Assembly (NCBI GenBank): GCA_032158295.1
Contig: CM063256.1
Span: 17,095,394 to 17,159,393, forward strand
From: Pycnopodia helianthoides
Lineage: Eukaryota > Echinodermata > Asteroidea > Forcipulatida > Asteriidae
Length of the DNA stretch: 64,000 nucleotides
Direction of reading: 5' to 3'
Shown piece after piece: positions 23,501 through 32,082 of this stretch; positions within the stretch are counted from its first letter, which is position 1; every line of letters begins with the position of its first letter. Both the position numbers and the translations under genes were made by a program. Below the pieces are notes generated by a model. That model made no database searches. It was not told the DNA's origin and worked only from the letters and a program-made list of their open reading frames with translations.

Positions 23501-24503
23501 CTGGCCCTGGTTGTAACGAGTATGGCTGAAAATGGCAACTGGGACTAAATTCGGCCGCTTACACTTACAGCAGAATTCTGCATTTACACCCCCCATAGAC
23601 TAATGTGCTTTACAGGATGTTCTGCGGTAAGTTGTGCCATAAAATTACTCACAAAAAATGCCATAAGGTTGAAACTTTGACCAAATAATATTTGTTTTCA
23701 AAAATAAAAAAACTCACAAGAAATTAAAATCATTCTGTTTGACCATGGTTTGACAGACATGAACACACACATGTACAGGCTGTTTAAAAAATGTTAAGTA
23801 GGGGAAATGCTTCACATTACAGCACTAAAACAAATGTCGTCAAAGGTTGTCTAAGATTGAATAAATACATATTGTAGACACATTGGTATGAGTACTGAAA
23901 AATTAATCAGGCATGAAAAGGTTTAACCTGAATCCTGATAGATCCAGCAGGTAATATAAAAAATACAACCAACAGGATAACCAAACAAATATTGACTGCA
24001 TCCTTTGTACCTAAGATATAAATAATAACTATAATAATAATAACAACATTTATAAAGCACCTTTTGCTAGGGTTGCAAAGCGCTCAGAGATTGGCCAAGA
24101 ACAAAAAATTAATGGGAATGATTTCGAAACCCAGTGGAAAACCACTGCCAGGCCCAGCCCGCAGCACTCATGACAAGCCGGGCTCCACCGCCAGGCCCAG
24201 CCCGCAGCACTCATGATGAGCCGGGCTCCACCGCCAGGCCCAGCCCGCAGCACTCATGACAAGCCGGGCTCCACTGCCAGGCCCAGCCCGCAGCACTCAT
24301 GACAAGCCGGGCTCCACTGCCAGGCCCAGCCCGCAGCACTCATGACAAGCCATGCTCTCTCTATTTCGTGTACGTGCAGACCAAATATGCTCACCTTTGA
24401 GGAATCCCTTGTACCATTCTTGTAGTTCGCTCTCATTGAACTCTGTCTGTTGCCTCAGGTCGGCCAGTATTTCAGGTTTGAGTTTACTGTTCTGTTTTCC
24501 CAT
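14298..24503 (-). CDS. Nca: Neurocalcin/hippocalcin-like neuronal calcium sensor, 3 coding exons (frameshifted in exon 3)
   Basis: EF-hand calcium sensor of the neurocalcin/hippocalcin/VILIP group. Family members bind Ca2+, expose an N-myristoyl group and move to membranes to regulate signalling partners in neurons. The coding sequence joins 24503-24395, 19787-19519 and 14506-14298, all on the minus strand with GT-AG junctions (phase 1, then phase 0). Allowing for one missing base in exon 3, it gives about 195 residues against about 190-193 for the family. Visible features: MGKQNS myristoylation start; EF1 disabled by CPSG (residues 38-41); EF2 loop 73-84; the [20 protein letters not shown] block that is near-invariant in the family (90-109); EF3 loop 109-120; EF4 loop 157-168; tail [12 protein letters not shown]. 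The start is chosen because [11 protein letters not shown] is the canonical family N-terminus. The promoter and any 5' UTR exons were not found; the first minus-strand AATAAA 3' of the stop is at 13031-13036. Orthology to a single vertebrate paralogue (NCALD, HPCA, HPCAL1) cannot be assigned. The symbol follows the invertebrate neurocalcin name. Confidence 0.93.
15085..15655 (+). repeat. Family L tandem array, period about 86 bp
   Basis: Six to seven units built from TGCCTTGGTGCCCCTTGAAA, TGTTCCAGTTTCTGGCCTGA, TAGTTACCAGAGGGAACAG and GCCAATTGACTCCATGCCCC. The last two units are nearly identical (anchors at 15504 and 15590). Open frames across it on both strands are repeat artefacts. Confidence 0.85.
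15907..16340 (-). mobile_element. tRNA-Leu-derived SINE with (TAA)n tail
   Basis: In reverse orientation: a tRNA-like head with B box (GGGACTCGAACCCACACTCT on the plus strand, 16267-16286), the shared body (AACACCGGGGCAAACCCCTT) and a tail containing TATATAGCGC and (AAT)n at 15907-15928. Anticodon-like CAA places the head with tRNA-Leu. Confidence 0.82.
16395..16580 (-). repeat. Family L diverged copy
   Basis: AGGGCACGGCAATTTCCCC and AAGGGCACCCACAGCAATTG resemble the L unit in reverse orientation. Confidence 0.5.
16622..16774. mobile_element. Family E-like inverted-repeat element
   Basis: GGGGCTCGATTTCACAAAAC at the left and TTGTGAAAATCGGCCACTGG at the right are inverted repeats. Inner ATCTTAAGAT and GATCGATC motifs add local hairpins. 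Confidence 0.65.
16939..17225. mobile_element. Inverted-repeat element M (ATAGAGTTATATACAAGAAC ends)
   Basis: Ends ATAGAGTTATATACAAGAAC-TAGAGGGC and GCCCTCTAGTTCTTATACAT-AACTCTAT are inverted repeats of about 28 bp. The interior is CpG-rich (GCGCCGGGACCGCAAGG, CCACCCGCGCGACGAGTC). Confidence 0.8.
17244..17441. mobile_element. Family D element D4
   Basis: Well-preserved copy: CAGGGCCCAATTTCATAGAG to CTCTATGAAATTGGGCCCAG, inner CTGCTTAAGCAG palindromic motifs at both sides. Confidence 0.85.
17648..18007 (+). mobile_element. TTAA-flanked miniature element, family B copy B1
   Basis: Starts TTAAAGGTATCATACAGG and ends GTGTACAGGGCCTTTAA. Arm module AACCTGTGAAAATTTGAGCT at 17740; near-palindromic centre TTATCGCGCGTGATAA. 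It shares its right TTAA with A3. Confidence 0.85.
18004..18383 (-). mobile_element. TTAA-flanked miniature element, family A copy A3
   Basis: Begins at the same TTAA (18004-18007) that ends B1 and finishes CTGTAATGTTCCTTTAA. Contains CGCTCAGTGAGCG. Confidence 0.87.
18384..18480. repeat. SINE/LINE-type tail fragment
   Basis: AATAATAATATGGAGG followed by TATATATAGCGCTTTACACA and TCAAAGCGCTTCACAC, like the 3' tails of the SINE copies in this window. Confidence 0.5.
18900..19441 (+). mobile_element. Family F element F1, split by palindrome E1
   Basis: Left end AAATTTCGGGGGAAAATCCA and right end AAATTCGAGCCCTG match F2. The right arm carries the block CTCGGGCCAGCGGTCCAGAG. Interrupted at 18981-19140. 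Confidence 0.8.
18981..19140. mobile_element. Family E element E1: near-perfect 160-bp palindrome
   Basis: GGGGTCGATTTCACAAAACT at the left edge has its exact inverse at the right edge. Arms of about 75 nt, rich in CCTAGGACTAGTCC-type motifs, have a single mismatch seen (TAAGTTAGG against TAACTTAGG) and a tiny loop. Inserted in F1. Confidence 0.92.
19519..19787 (-). CDS. Nca: Neurocalcin-like coding exon 2 (residues 37-126)
   Basis: The 269-bp exon is preceded by acceptor ATTACAG and followed by donor GTAAGA, phase 1 in and phase 0 out. It encodes the degenerate EF1 (DCPSGHL), the [19 protein letters not shown] block, EF2 ([12 protein letters not shown]), and EF3 ([12 protein letters not shown]), ending MLEIVE. 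EF2 has Asp at loop position 6, where family members usually have Gly. This is the best-conserved part of the gene and the strongest coding evidence in the window. Confidence 0.95.
20367..20760 (+). mobile_element. TTAA-flanked miniature element, family A copy A4
   Basis: Complete TIRs with TTAA at both ends. Central palindrome has one change (AGCTCACTGAGCG). Confidence 0.88.
21135..21147. repeat. 13-C homopolymer
   Basis: Run of 13 C. Similar long C or G runs occur at about 31512, 39562, 49535 and 61166 (C), and 28255 and 31078 (G). Confidence 0.9.
21484..21530 (+). repeat. Family H fragment
   Basis: AAACCACAGTGGATGATATTG then AATGGTCAGACAGTAGAGAG matches the 3' end of the H copies at 51 and 55 kb. 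Confidence 0.6.
21859..22261 (+). mobile_element. Family F element F2
   Basis: Bounded by AGGGCTCGAATTTGGGGGG and CAAATTCGAGCCCTG (terminal inverted repeats). Inside: ACAAGACCAGATTCAAACTG and CTCGGGCCTGCGGTCCAGTG. Non-coding. Confidence 0.83.
23067..23447 (+). mobile_element. TTAA-flanked miniature element, family C copy C1
   Basis: TTAACGACACTGGACACC to GTGTCCAGTGCCATTAA. Arm module AACCTGTGAAAATTTGAACT; central 22-bp perfect palindrome at 23247-23268 centred on ACGCGT. Confidence 0.86.
24021..24112. repeat. SINE/LINE-type tail fragment
   Basis: (AAT)n followed by ACATTTATAAAGCACCTTTT and GTTGCAAAGCGCTCAGAG, the tail type seen in the SINE copies. Confidence 0.5.
24144..24358. repeat. 43-bp GC-rich minisatellite, five units
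   Basis: Five contiguous 43-bp units (215 bp) built from GGCCCAGCCCGCAGCACTCA and TGACAAGCCGGGCTCCA. Changes are limited to ACAAG/ATGAG, ACCGCC/ACTGCC, and a diverged last end. It lies in intron 1, 37 bp from the exon 1 donor. Confidence 0.93.
24395..24503 (-). CDS. Nca: Neurocalcin-like coding exon 1 (residues 1-36)
   Basis: Encodes [11 protein letters not shown] through QEWYKGFLK plus the first base of the Asp-37 codon. Gly2 and Ser6 fit the N-myristoyltransferase consensus MGxxxS. The exon ends AAAG followed by donor GTGAGC at 24394-24389 (phase 1). Upstream of the ATG (24504-24560) are two weak AG candidates, so a 5' UTR splice junction here is possible but unproven. A five-unit 43-bp GC-rich tandem array begins 37 bp into the following intron. 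Confidence 0.93.
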
Positions 24504-25030
24504 TGTGTTTCTACGACCACCAGTAACCTAACGACGGCGTATCAGTAAGTGATGTTGTTTAGCCGATCTGGAATGTGTTAACAAATGAGAACAGTCACAA
24601 GTCAAGGAGAGAAATGGATCATTACATCGTTGCCATCATTCTATATTATATATTTCTTATAAGAGATGAAGCGACTTGTCACTAATGGGCTTTCCACTTT
24701 ATTTGCTTAGGCCTCTTGAAATCTCCCACCAAATGCTTCCAGTAAGTGGCTTATAAAGTACAAGTCGCACATTCTCCAAGTTGTGCAGTGTTTATCTTCA
24801 CACCGATTTCGTTGCGACCCATTTATCTATTACGCCCTGGCTGGACCCTACTCAGTTCCTGTAGGGGCAGGTGAATTTTGGGGAGTGAGTTGGCAGGTAC
24901 ATTTTGCTCCTACGGTGATTGTTATAGTGGAACTCTATTCTTTATCTGACCAGAGAAGAAAGTCTAATAGTAATACTGAAAATCAACCATTCACAGTGAA
25001 AGACCAACTGTTACTGTAAAGTGCATTGAT
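24504..25030. other. Region just upstream of the neurocalcin start codon
   Basis: Expected to hold 5' UTR or promoter, but I see no clear TATA box, CpG island or strong splice acceptor. The 78-codon open frame at 24783-25019 (+) is not recognisable. Confidence 0.4.
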
Positions 25031-25031
25031 T

Positions 25032-25438
25032 GATAATAGTAATACTACTTGGTTCTTATATAGAGCTTTATCACATCCCAATGGGCGTATCAAAGCACTC
25101 AGTATTTTTTCCTGCAAGGTATGTGGAGCTACGTTTTTGAAGTATGAGGCCTATTCATTTATAGCACCATTGTAATGGTTTACGAGGTGCTGTGGTGCAA
25201 TGCTACCGATCAAACCAGGAACACTGGGGCGAACCCCTTCTCTTCAGGATAAGTGCACTGGGTTCTTTTACGTGCATTACACAACACACAGCCTTAAGTC
25301 CCATCCGAAGGACGCAGCAATAATGGTTTTAGAGTCTTGCTTAAAGACACAAGTGTCACGACCGGGACTCGAACCCACACTCTGCTGATCACAAACACCA
25401 GTCCGGTGTTCTTATCCGCTCGGCCACGACACGCCACA
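25032..25438 (-). mobile_element. tRNA-Leu-derived SINE
   Basis: Tail TTATATAGAGCTTTATCACA, body ACTGGGGCGAACCCCTTCTC and inverted tRNA-like head (CCGGGACTCGAACCCACACT; CTCGGCCACGACACGCCA). Complete copy in reverse orientation. Confidence 0.85.
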
Positions 25439-26247
25439 GATCAAAATCCACAAACAAATGTTTCAACAATTGATTCAGTTGGGGCTATTTTACCTTGTAA
25501 CCGAGTTGGTTGGGTTACGCAGGGCTTTATTTAGTGACCACAGAGAGAGATTCTGACTTAGTTACAAGTTTATTCTGCCTGGTATGTACATTTTGAACAT
25601 TTTTAACAAAAAACAAACGATAGTCAATATGGCTCTCTGAAATCAAAAGAGGAAACCAATATTAAGTCCAAATTTTTATTTAAAATTATGCACAATTCTC
25701 GTCCCTTTGTGTGTCAGTCCACAATGTTTCCCTTATTCAGCTAGCATAAATGCTTCACAAAGCATATCAGTTGCTACTCAAAAAATTATCATTTCGTTGG
25801 CTCAGGACTACAAGGTCGTTAGTGCAGTCTGTATGGATTTCTTAAAATTGCTTTTGGTGCTCCTGCTAAATGGAGTTTATCGATCAAGAGTGGTCTCCAA
25901 AGTAGTTGTTTGGTCATATAACACAATCATTACGGTGAAACATTTGTTTGTGGATTTTGATCTATTTGTCAAATTTGAAGGCATTTTTCATTTAGCACCC
26001 TCTTGATCCTAATGGATAAGAAATTGCAATTAATGACCTTATAGCACTGAGCCGACGATTTTCTACTCGCAATATTAGCATTCAGTGTGCACAATACAGG
26101 CTCAGTCTTAATCAAATTTGCCGAGCAAAAATTCTAGATGCAATCATTCCCTGTGTGTACAGTACATCCTTGGCAACATCAATACATTCATGCAAACCTG
26201 GTAACTATCCAAGATGTACATGAACACACAAAACCAGAAGAGACAAT
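25439..26247. other. No gene recognised
   Basis: AT-rich. The 99-codon open frame at 25707-26006 (+) has no recognisable domain. Confidence 0.5.
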
Positions 26248-26630
26248 TTAAAGGAACATTACATAATTGGTTTTTGCTAACAAAACAGTTGCTGGCAGTG
26301 TAAGCACTTTATGTAATCCACCATATACATAAACTGACAAACCTGTAGAAGTTTGAGATCAATCGGCCATCTGGGTCACGAGAAAATAGTGAAAAACCGA
26401 TAACACATTTGCATGAAATCATAAAGATTCAACAAAATGAATGAAACGCTCACTGAGCGATAAACTCCAATCGGAAAATTAGTTTATTCATTTCTCATCA
26501 AATATGGCATTTCAGACAGAAATATTTCTAGGGATGTTTTCTACTATCATCATTAGGCGTGTAAGTTTTATGTAAATCTGTGATCAAAAAGTATATTTTT
26601 TTTCTTACCAATTCTGTAATGTTCCTTTAA
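26248..26630 (+). mobile_element. TTAA-flanked miniature element, family A copy A5
   Basis: TTAAAGGAACATTACATAAT to CTGTAATGTTCCTTTAA, palindrome CGCTCACTGAGCG in the middle. Confidence 0.88.
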
Positions 26631-27013
26631 TGTAGGATTGTCATTATTGTTATCATTATTATTTATTCTGCATATCAAAAAGAACAATACAATAAACCAC
26701 AAGACAATAAGCAAATGGCACATGCCTGGAATTAAAAAAGTAAAACAAATTACTGTGACTCAAAAACCCTTTTCTCCAATGCCACTGGCAACATAAAAAA
26801 AACCAAATTAAAACTTTAAAATTAAAAGATACAAAAGACAACATTGAAAATGTGTACAACCTTATTAACAAAACAAAAAAAATCCTTTATAAAGTTACCA
26901 TTTTGTTGCACTGGCACAAGGAGGCCAGAGAGAGATTATAACCTGGGACACTCAACGAGATATATAATAATGACATTCAAATCCTTTCAATTTTCACGTC
27001 ACCCATAACAGCT

Positions 27014-27402
27014 TTAAAGACAATGGACACCTTTGGTAATTGTAAAAGACCAGTCTTCTCACTTAATGTATCTCAACATATGCACAAAATAACAAACCTG
27101 TGAAAATTTGAACTCAATTGGTCGTCCAAGTTGCGAGATAATAATGGAAGAAAAAAACACCCCTGTCACACGAAGTTGTGTGCTTTCAGATGCTTGATTT
27201 CGAGACCTCACGCGTGAGGTCTCAAAATCAATTCAAATATTTTACTGAGAAATTACTTCTTTCTCAAAAACTACGCTACTTCAGAGGGAGCCGTTTCTCA
27301 CAATGTTTTATACTATCAACAGCTCTCCATTGCTCGTTACCAAGTAAGTTTTTATGCTAACAATTATTTTGAGTAATTACCAATAGTGTCCAGTGCCTTT
27401 AA
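27014..27402 (+). mobile_element. TTAA-flanked miniature element, family C copy C2
   Basis: TTAAAGACAATGGACACC to GTGTCCAGTGCCTTTAA, with the 22-bp palindrome at 27202-27223. A 60-codon open frame across it is shared by all C copies and is not a protein family I know. Confidence 0.87.
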
Positions 27403-27592
27403 AGATGAAGAGCAGTCTAATCACTGTACCAGCTGTCTGTTGGACACTTCACCCCGATATGACAAATTTGGCTTGGGAGGCGGTTTTGTTTTTTCTTCAA
27501 TGTAAGGTAAATATAGCGTCAATGGAATCAATCCGGTGGGCTTGGGAGAAGTGCATTGTCTCCATGAACAAGATTTGACAGATATAGATAAC

Positions 27593-27935
27593 TTAAAGGC
27601 CCTGTACACTTATTGGTAAGATCGAAAAACACAATGTTCACAGATTCACACATAACTTACATGATTTAAAGTAAGTAATGGTAGAAAGGGTTCCTTCAAA
27701 TATTTCTGCCTAAAATGCTATCGTTTCTCAGAAACGCGTAAAACAATAGTAATTATCGCGCGCGATAATTTGAAAAAACAGAAAACACATAAGATCTCTT
27801 TTCACTATCTTCTCGTGACCTTGATGACCAATTGAGCTCAAACTGTCACAGGTTTTTTTGTTCGTGCATATGTTTAATCACACAAAATGTGGCCACTGAT
27901 TTTGAGCTGTTACCAAAAGTGTACAATACCTTTAA
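27593..27935 (-). mobile_element. TTAA-flanked miniature element, family B copy B2
   Basis: TTAAAGGCCCTGTACACT to GTGTACAATACCTTTAA. Its central palindrome AATTATCGCGCGCGATAATT (27751-27770) is perfect over 20 bp. Confidence 0.86.
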
Positions 27936-27953
27936 AGAGAGGGTACATTTGTG

Positions 27954-27980
<27 letters not shown>
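27954..27980. repeat. 27-A homopolymer
   Basis: Uninterrupted A run just before a repeat fragment that starts near 27990. It could be the tail of a retroposed copy. Confidence 0.9.
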
Positions 27981-27984
<4 letters not shown>

Positions 27985-27987
27985 GAG

Positions 27988-28110
27988 GAAATTAGCTGTT
28001 GCAAACTGCTTACTAACCAAAAGGACCCATGGTATAAATGCAAAATTTAGTTAGTGGCCAGACCAGACGTTTCAACCCTAGCAGAGTCTTTCTTGAAGGC
28101 TAAATGACAA
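27988..28110. repeat. Penelope-like repeat end (CAGACGTTTCAACCCTAGCA type)
   Basis: TAGCTGTTGCAAACTGCTTA, then AGACGTTTCAACCCTAGCAG and AGTCTTTCTTGAAGGCTAAA. An inverse copy is at 55868-55978. I associate this motif with termini of Penelope-like elements from memory; no coding part is present. Confidence 0.5.
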
Positions 28111-28269
28111 CAAAACACACATAAACAGGTATACTGTTTAACAGTTGTAGCTGGTAATTATTATTTTTTTGGGATTTTGTTGTTGCTGTTGTTGTTTGTT
28201 AAATATTTTGTTTAATGTTGTTATTTTTGTTTTGTTTTTTCCAGTGCGCTCGAGGGGGGGGGGGAAGGG

Positions 28270-28390
28270 GCTTTTAAGTGCCTTCCTCAAGGAAAATAAG
28301 TGCCATGATTGGGCCCCAATTAACACTCAGACAAAACAGGAACTTGAGTCTGGTGCACAAGACCACTCGGCCATGACACTACCACATTAA
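28270..28390 (-). repeat. Degenerate tRNA-derived SINE head
   Basis: CACTCGGCCATGACACTACC and AACTTGAGTCTGGTGCACAA are a decayed inverse of the SINE head; the body is missing. Confidence 0.5.
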
Positions 28391-29208
28391 TGGGGGGCAA
28401 GGCAGCTTCTCTACAAGATCAACAGAAAGGTTGAAAAAGTATAACCCTCTCAAGTGACCAATGAGCACTGACCAACTCCACCGCTTGCCTCCAACAGAGG
28501 GTCAAGGCCAAGGTCACCTTATGGTGCCACAAGAAAGTGCAGTTAATTAGTGTTTTATGTCAATCTATTGATTTGAATGTGTTTTTGTTTGTTTGCTATT
28601 ACATAAGGTCGCTGAAAATGAAGGCTCACAAAAAGTTGTGTTCAAAAAACAAACTAGTGTAACCAGTGGAAGCTCCATTGGAAATGTCATTTAATACGAG
28701 CAGAAATTATCAATCGATTTTAACCTGTGGAGATTTTATTTACCTATTTATTTGATTTAATCCATAACAGGTTCAACATCGCAAATGCCAATAACAGGAT
28801 GAGAAGGTAATATAATATAGAAATAATCAGTTTGAGATGTGGGAGGAAATCCCAGAGTGAGGAAAACCCACGCACTCAAGTAGAGACTGAAAACCCAATC
28901 CACATGCAAGGCTCCAGGTCTGAGGTGGGATTCGAACTGGGCTCCACAGCAGGGAAAGGCAGGGAAATAGTTAAGCGAACATGATACCCCCTTATTTGAT
29001 GTTACCATCTTAAAGTTAAGACAAACCTGTTTTGAAGAGATATGAATTAACTTGAACTAGAAAGAACTAGGTTGAACAATGCTTTATACTGAATACTGAA
29101 CGAGAAACCAAGATAAATTTAGCCTTCAATGAATCTGGCCACCTTTGGGCGTCACACCCTGCTTTTTCATCATTGAAGTATTGTCATGATTGAAAGCAAG
29201 CAACATTC
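28391..29208. other. No gene recognised
   Basis: AT-rich with short open frames only. Confidence 0.5.
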
Positions 29209-29452
29209 GTGATGCGATCAAGCTAAATGAGTCGTTTGTCGGTAAATGCATTATTGAATACGGCCAAAATAGATCGACAGGGGTCTACATTTCTATACAT
29301 CTCTTGGTGTTTCATAACTTTTGAACCAAAGGTGGTATCAACACAGGGTTTTCATATCCTTAAAGCTGAGATTGTACTTCTTTCAAATAGAAAAAAAAAA
29401 ATTAAAAATTGACAAGGGTCGACAAAAGACTCATTTAGCTTGATCGCATCAC
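29209..29452. mobile_element. Inverted-repeat element P
   Basis: GTGATGCGATCAAGCTAAAT-GAGTC at the left and GACTC-ATTTAGCTTGATCGCATCAC at the right are inverse, arms of about 33 nt with two or three mismatches further in. Interior AT-rich. Confidence 0.8.
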
Positions 29453-29609
29453 ATTTGTTAACTAACAATACATCAATGATGCCCCTGACATGCAACTGCA
29501 GACTGTCAAACAGAAAGAGGAAAATTACGAACACTGCAAGATTTTGTACCAATTTAAAAATGCTTCAATGGCTCAGGCTTAAAACCCAAATAGAGGAAAT
29601 CATCTGATC

Positions 29610-30189
29610 TGGGCCCATTGTAATCAGAGCTGTTTTACCATAAAACTTTGCTCAACAGTTCTCTGCTAAGCAAAGCTAAGCAGGAAACCAGTTAAAGATG
29701 GTATGTGTGATATGGTGTTTTAGCTGGTAACCTTATTCTGCTAAGCAAAATTATTCTGTGCCGACTGATTTTGTGCTTAAAGGCACAGGACACTATTGGT
29801 AATTACTCAAAACAATTGTTATCACAAAAACTTACTTGGTAACCAGCAATGGAGAGCTGTTGATAGTATAAAACATTGTGAGAAACGGCTCCCTCTGAAG
29901 TAACGTAGAGTTTGAGAAAGAAGTAATTTCTCAGTAAAATATTTTGATTGATTTTGAGACCTCACGCGTGAGGTCTCGAAATCAAGCATCTGAAAGCACA
30001 CAACTTGGTGTGATAAGGGTGTTTTTTCTTCCATTATTATCTCGCAAATTGGACGACCAATTGAGTTCAAATTTTCACAGGTTTGTTATTTTGTGCATAT
30101 GTTGAGATACACCAAGTGAGAAGACTGGTCTTTGACAATTACCAAAGGTGTCCAGTGTCTTTAAGCAGCTCTCAGAAATTGGACCCTGT
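29610..30189. mobile_element. Family D element D5, interrupted by C3
   Basis: Left part 29610-29780 (CTGGGCCCATTGTAATCAGA ... TTTTGTGCTTAA) continues at 30165 with GCAGCTCTCAGAAATTGGAC, exactly as in uninterrupted D copies (GTGCTTAAGCAGCTCT). Confidence 0.82.
29777..30164 (-). mobile_element. TTAA-flanked miniature element, family C copy C3
   Basis: TTAAAGGCACAGGACACT to GTGTCCAGTGTCTTTAA, palindrome at 29956-29977. Inserted in the TTAA of D5, duplicating TTAA. Confidence 0.9.
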
Positions 30190-31540
30190 CTAAAAGTCAC
30201 ATGAACATCCTCTGCTTAATAAGAAGTTGGTTACTGATTGGATTTCAAGTAAGTTCACTGGAAACAAAATGGGTCTCAACGAAAGTGCTCGTTGAAAAAA
30301 AAAAGGGAAAACAAGATTGACGTACCACCCCTTTAAAGAAAATAGAACCAATTGCGAGTGGACTTTGAGCAGTCAAGCCAGGGTGAGCCGAGTTCAGTCA
30401 GGGGTACTATTTTTATCTCCCACCTGCCGAGGAGATGCTGGGAGCAAACACATCCCGACAAAAATGTTGACAATATATCAAGACAATTTCCTCTGCGTTT
30501 GGCCAATTGACTCAAGAGAGACGAGCGAAGAAGTACCCGCGGATGGGACACCGCTAACTGTTGACTTTGTATCTGATAATAGCAATCCAGTTTAAATCCA
30601 GACACAACTATTTTTCCTTCTGGGTTGCTCTGTTGTTTTGGGGTGTGTTTGTTTGTTTTCAGAGTAAATTTTTATTTCATTCTCAAATGACCAGACAAGA
30701 CAAAAATAAAAACAGGACTATTTTCGTCAGCAACTATTTTAAGGTAGATCCAAAAATAACTGTTTGATGGACCGTGATGTACAGACAAGATTACCATTGA
30801 CTAGACTTTCAAAACTCAAAGAAATTGATTTGAAAGTACAAAGCTGGAACATCTTTTTGGAATTTTTGTTTATCGAGCAGAGACTGAAACAAAGGAAGAA
30901 AAGTAAAGATGAGAAACTTGCCCCAAAAGCTTTAAAAATTCCTTATATGTAATTTTGTCATGCTCATGCAAGAAGAAAAAATCAAGGTGAAAAAGTAAAG
31001 AAAAAAAGGGCTTTTCCTGTTTTGTTAATTGATCCTTTTAATAGTAAGATTTGTCTTTCTGTTTTTGTAATCAAAAGAGGGGGGGGGGGGTTTCCGCTAC
31101 TCAGTTATGAGTAGACCTTTACATGGCATACCCATCATGTTTTCCCCTACTCAAACTACTTGTACCTAACTGTGATTGGAGGCAGTAGTCCTCTTCTGAC
31201 ATAATGAGAATATAAACTTATTATTGTAGTTGAGTAGTGTATGGGAAGATGGTTGCAGTCTATTACCTAGAGTGATGCTGTAGTCTTTTTAAAAGATCAC
31301 CATTGAAGAAAAGTTCATCTTTGAAGACAAATTACAAAATCGGGATATTATAAATTGAAAAACAAAATTAGTTTTGAATCTAAATCTCATTGATCAAGAG
31401 TAAACAGTACAAATCCTCTGGAAAAAATGTGTCCATCTCATATACAGTCAGTGTCAAGAAAAAAGCACCTGGAAGATCACAACATCACAACTGTTGATTT
31501 TGATTGCATCAATCAAAATAGTCCCCCCCCCCCCCTCAAG
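30190..31540. other. No gene recognised
   Basis: Contains a 12-G run near 31079-31090 and a 10-C run near 31515. Short open frames on both strands are unconvincing. Confidence 0.5.
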
Positions 31541-31672
31541 TCTCCGGTATCCGAAAATCTACTCCGCGGTAGTAGAACAAATAGCAAGGCAAGTTCTCTA
31601 AAGAACAAAATCTACACAGCAAAGTAGATAATTAAACACATGGTGTTACCGCAAACCGAATATAGATTGATA
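31541..31672 (-). repeat. Family R repeat, copy 1
   Basis: CTACTCCGCGGTAGTAGAAC, then AAGTTCTCTAAAGAACAAAA and CTACACAGCAAAGTAGATA match the inverse of 53845-53987. Confidence 0.8.
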
Positions 31673-31835
31673 CCCCACCATGCAATGCCTCAAAAACCAT
31701 ACAGCAATCAAAATAACTTCAAAAATGTGCATAAAAACTTCTGACAAAACATTAACCAGTCTTGTGATCGCCGAATTCGATACAAACAAATCAGAGGTGG
31801 GTCGTATGATGTTTTTATTGAAAAACTAGAGGATA

Positions 31836-32082
31836 GGTGCACAGCCACAATCATGGGTACACATTTTTTAGTGTCCATGTTATGAACAATAGTTTGAAAA
31901 CCAGTGATGTCGCAGTTATTACAATGTTGTCTGTAAACTCATTAACCAGCACTGTGTGAATGAAGAGTCAAAAGTACTTGAGTTTGTCGAATACAAGATC
32001 TGCAAAGAGTTACTCATTATTTATGTGTCGTTCATTTGGTGTCTTTGTAACAAAAAGTGTACCCATGATTGTGGCTGTGCAC
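31836..32082. mobile_element. Inverted-repeat element Q
   Basis: GTGCACAGCCACAATCATGG-GTACAC at the left and its inverse at 32052-32082; arms of 26 bp perfect plus a few more with one indel. The interior does not resemble another element here. Confidence 0.85.

Larger units (their letters stand above)
19788..24394 (-). other. Intron 1 of the neurocalcin-like gene
   Basis: A 4,607-bp intron with GTGAGC donor and ACAG acceptor. It holds the 43-bp GC-rich array (24144-24358), family C copy C1 (23067-23447), family F copy F2 (21859-22261), family A copy A4 (20367-20760), a short family H fragment (21484-21530) and a 13-C run (21135-21147). A CpG-rich patch rich in GCGC and GCAC lies at about 19985-20170. 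The open frame at 22407-22688 (minus) is not recognisable as protein. Confidence 0.9.

Noticed and set aside
24050..24436. Minus-strand frames with [17 protein letters not shown] repeats beside exon 1
   Set aside because: They are read-through of exon 1 past its splice donor into the 43-bp minisatellite.
27178..27360. Repeated 60-65-codon frame ([17 protein letters not shown] type) in C1, C2 and C3 as a conserved peptide
   Set aside because: The frame is a by-product of family C copies; its centre is the 22-bp palindrome, and B and A relatives do not keep it open.
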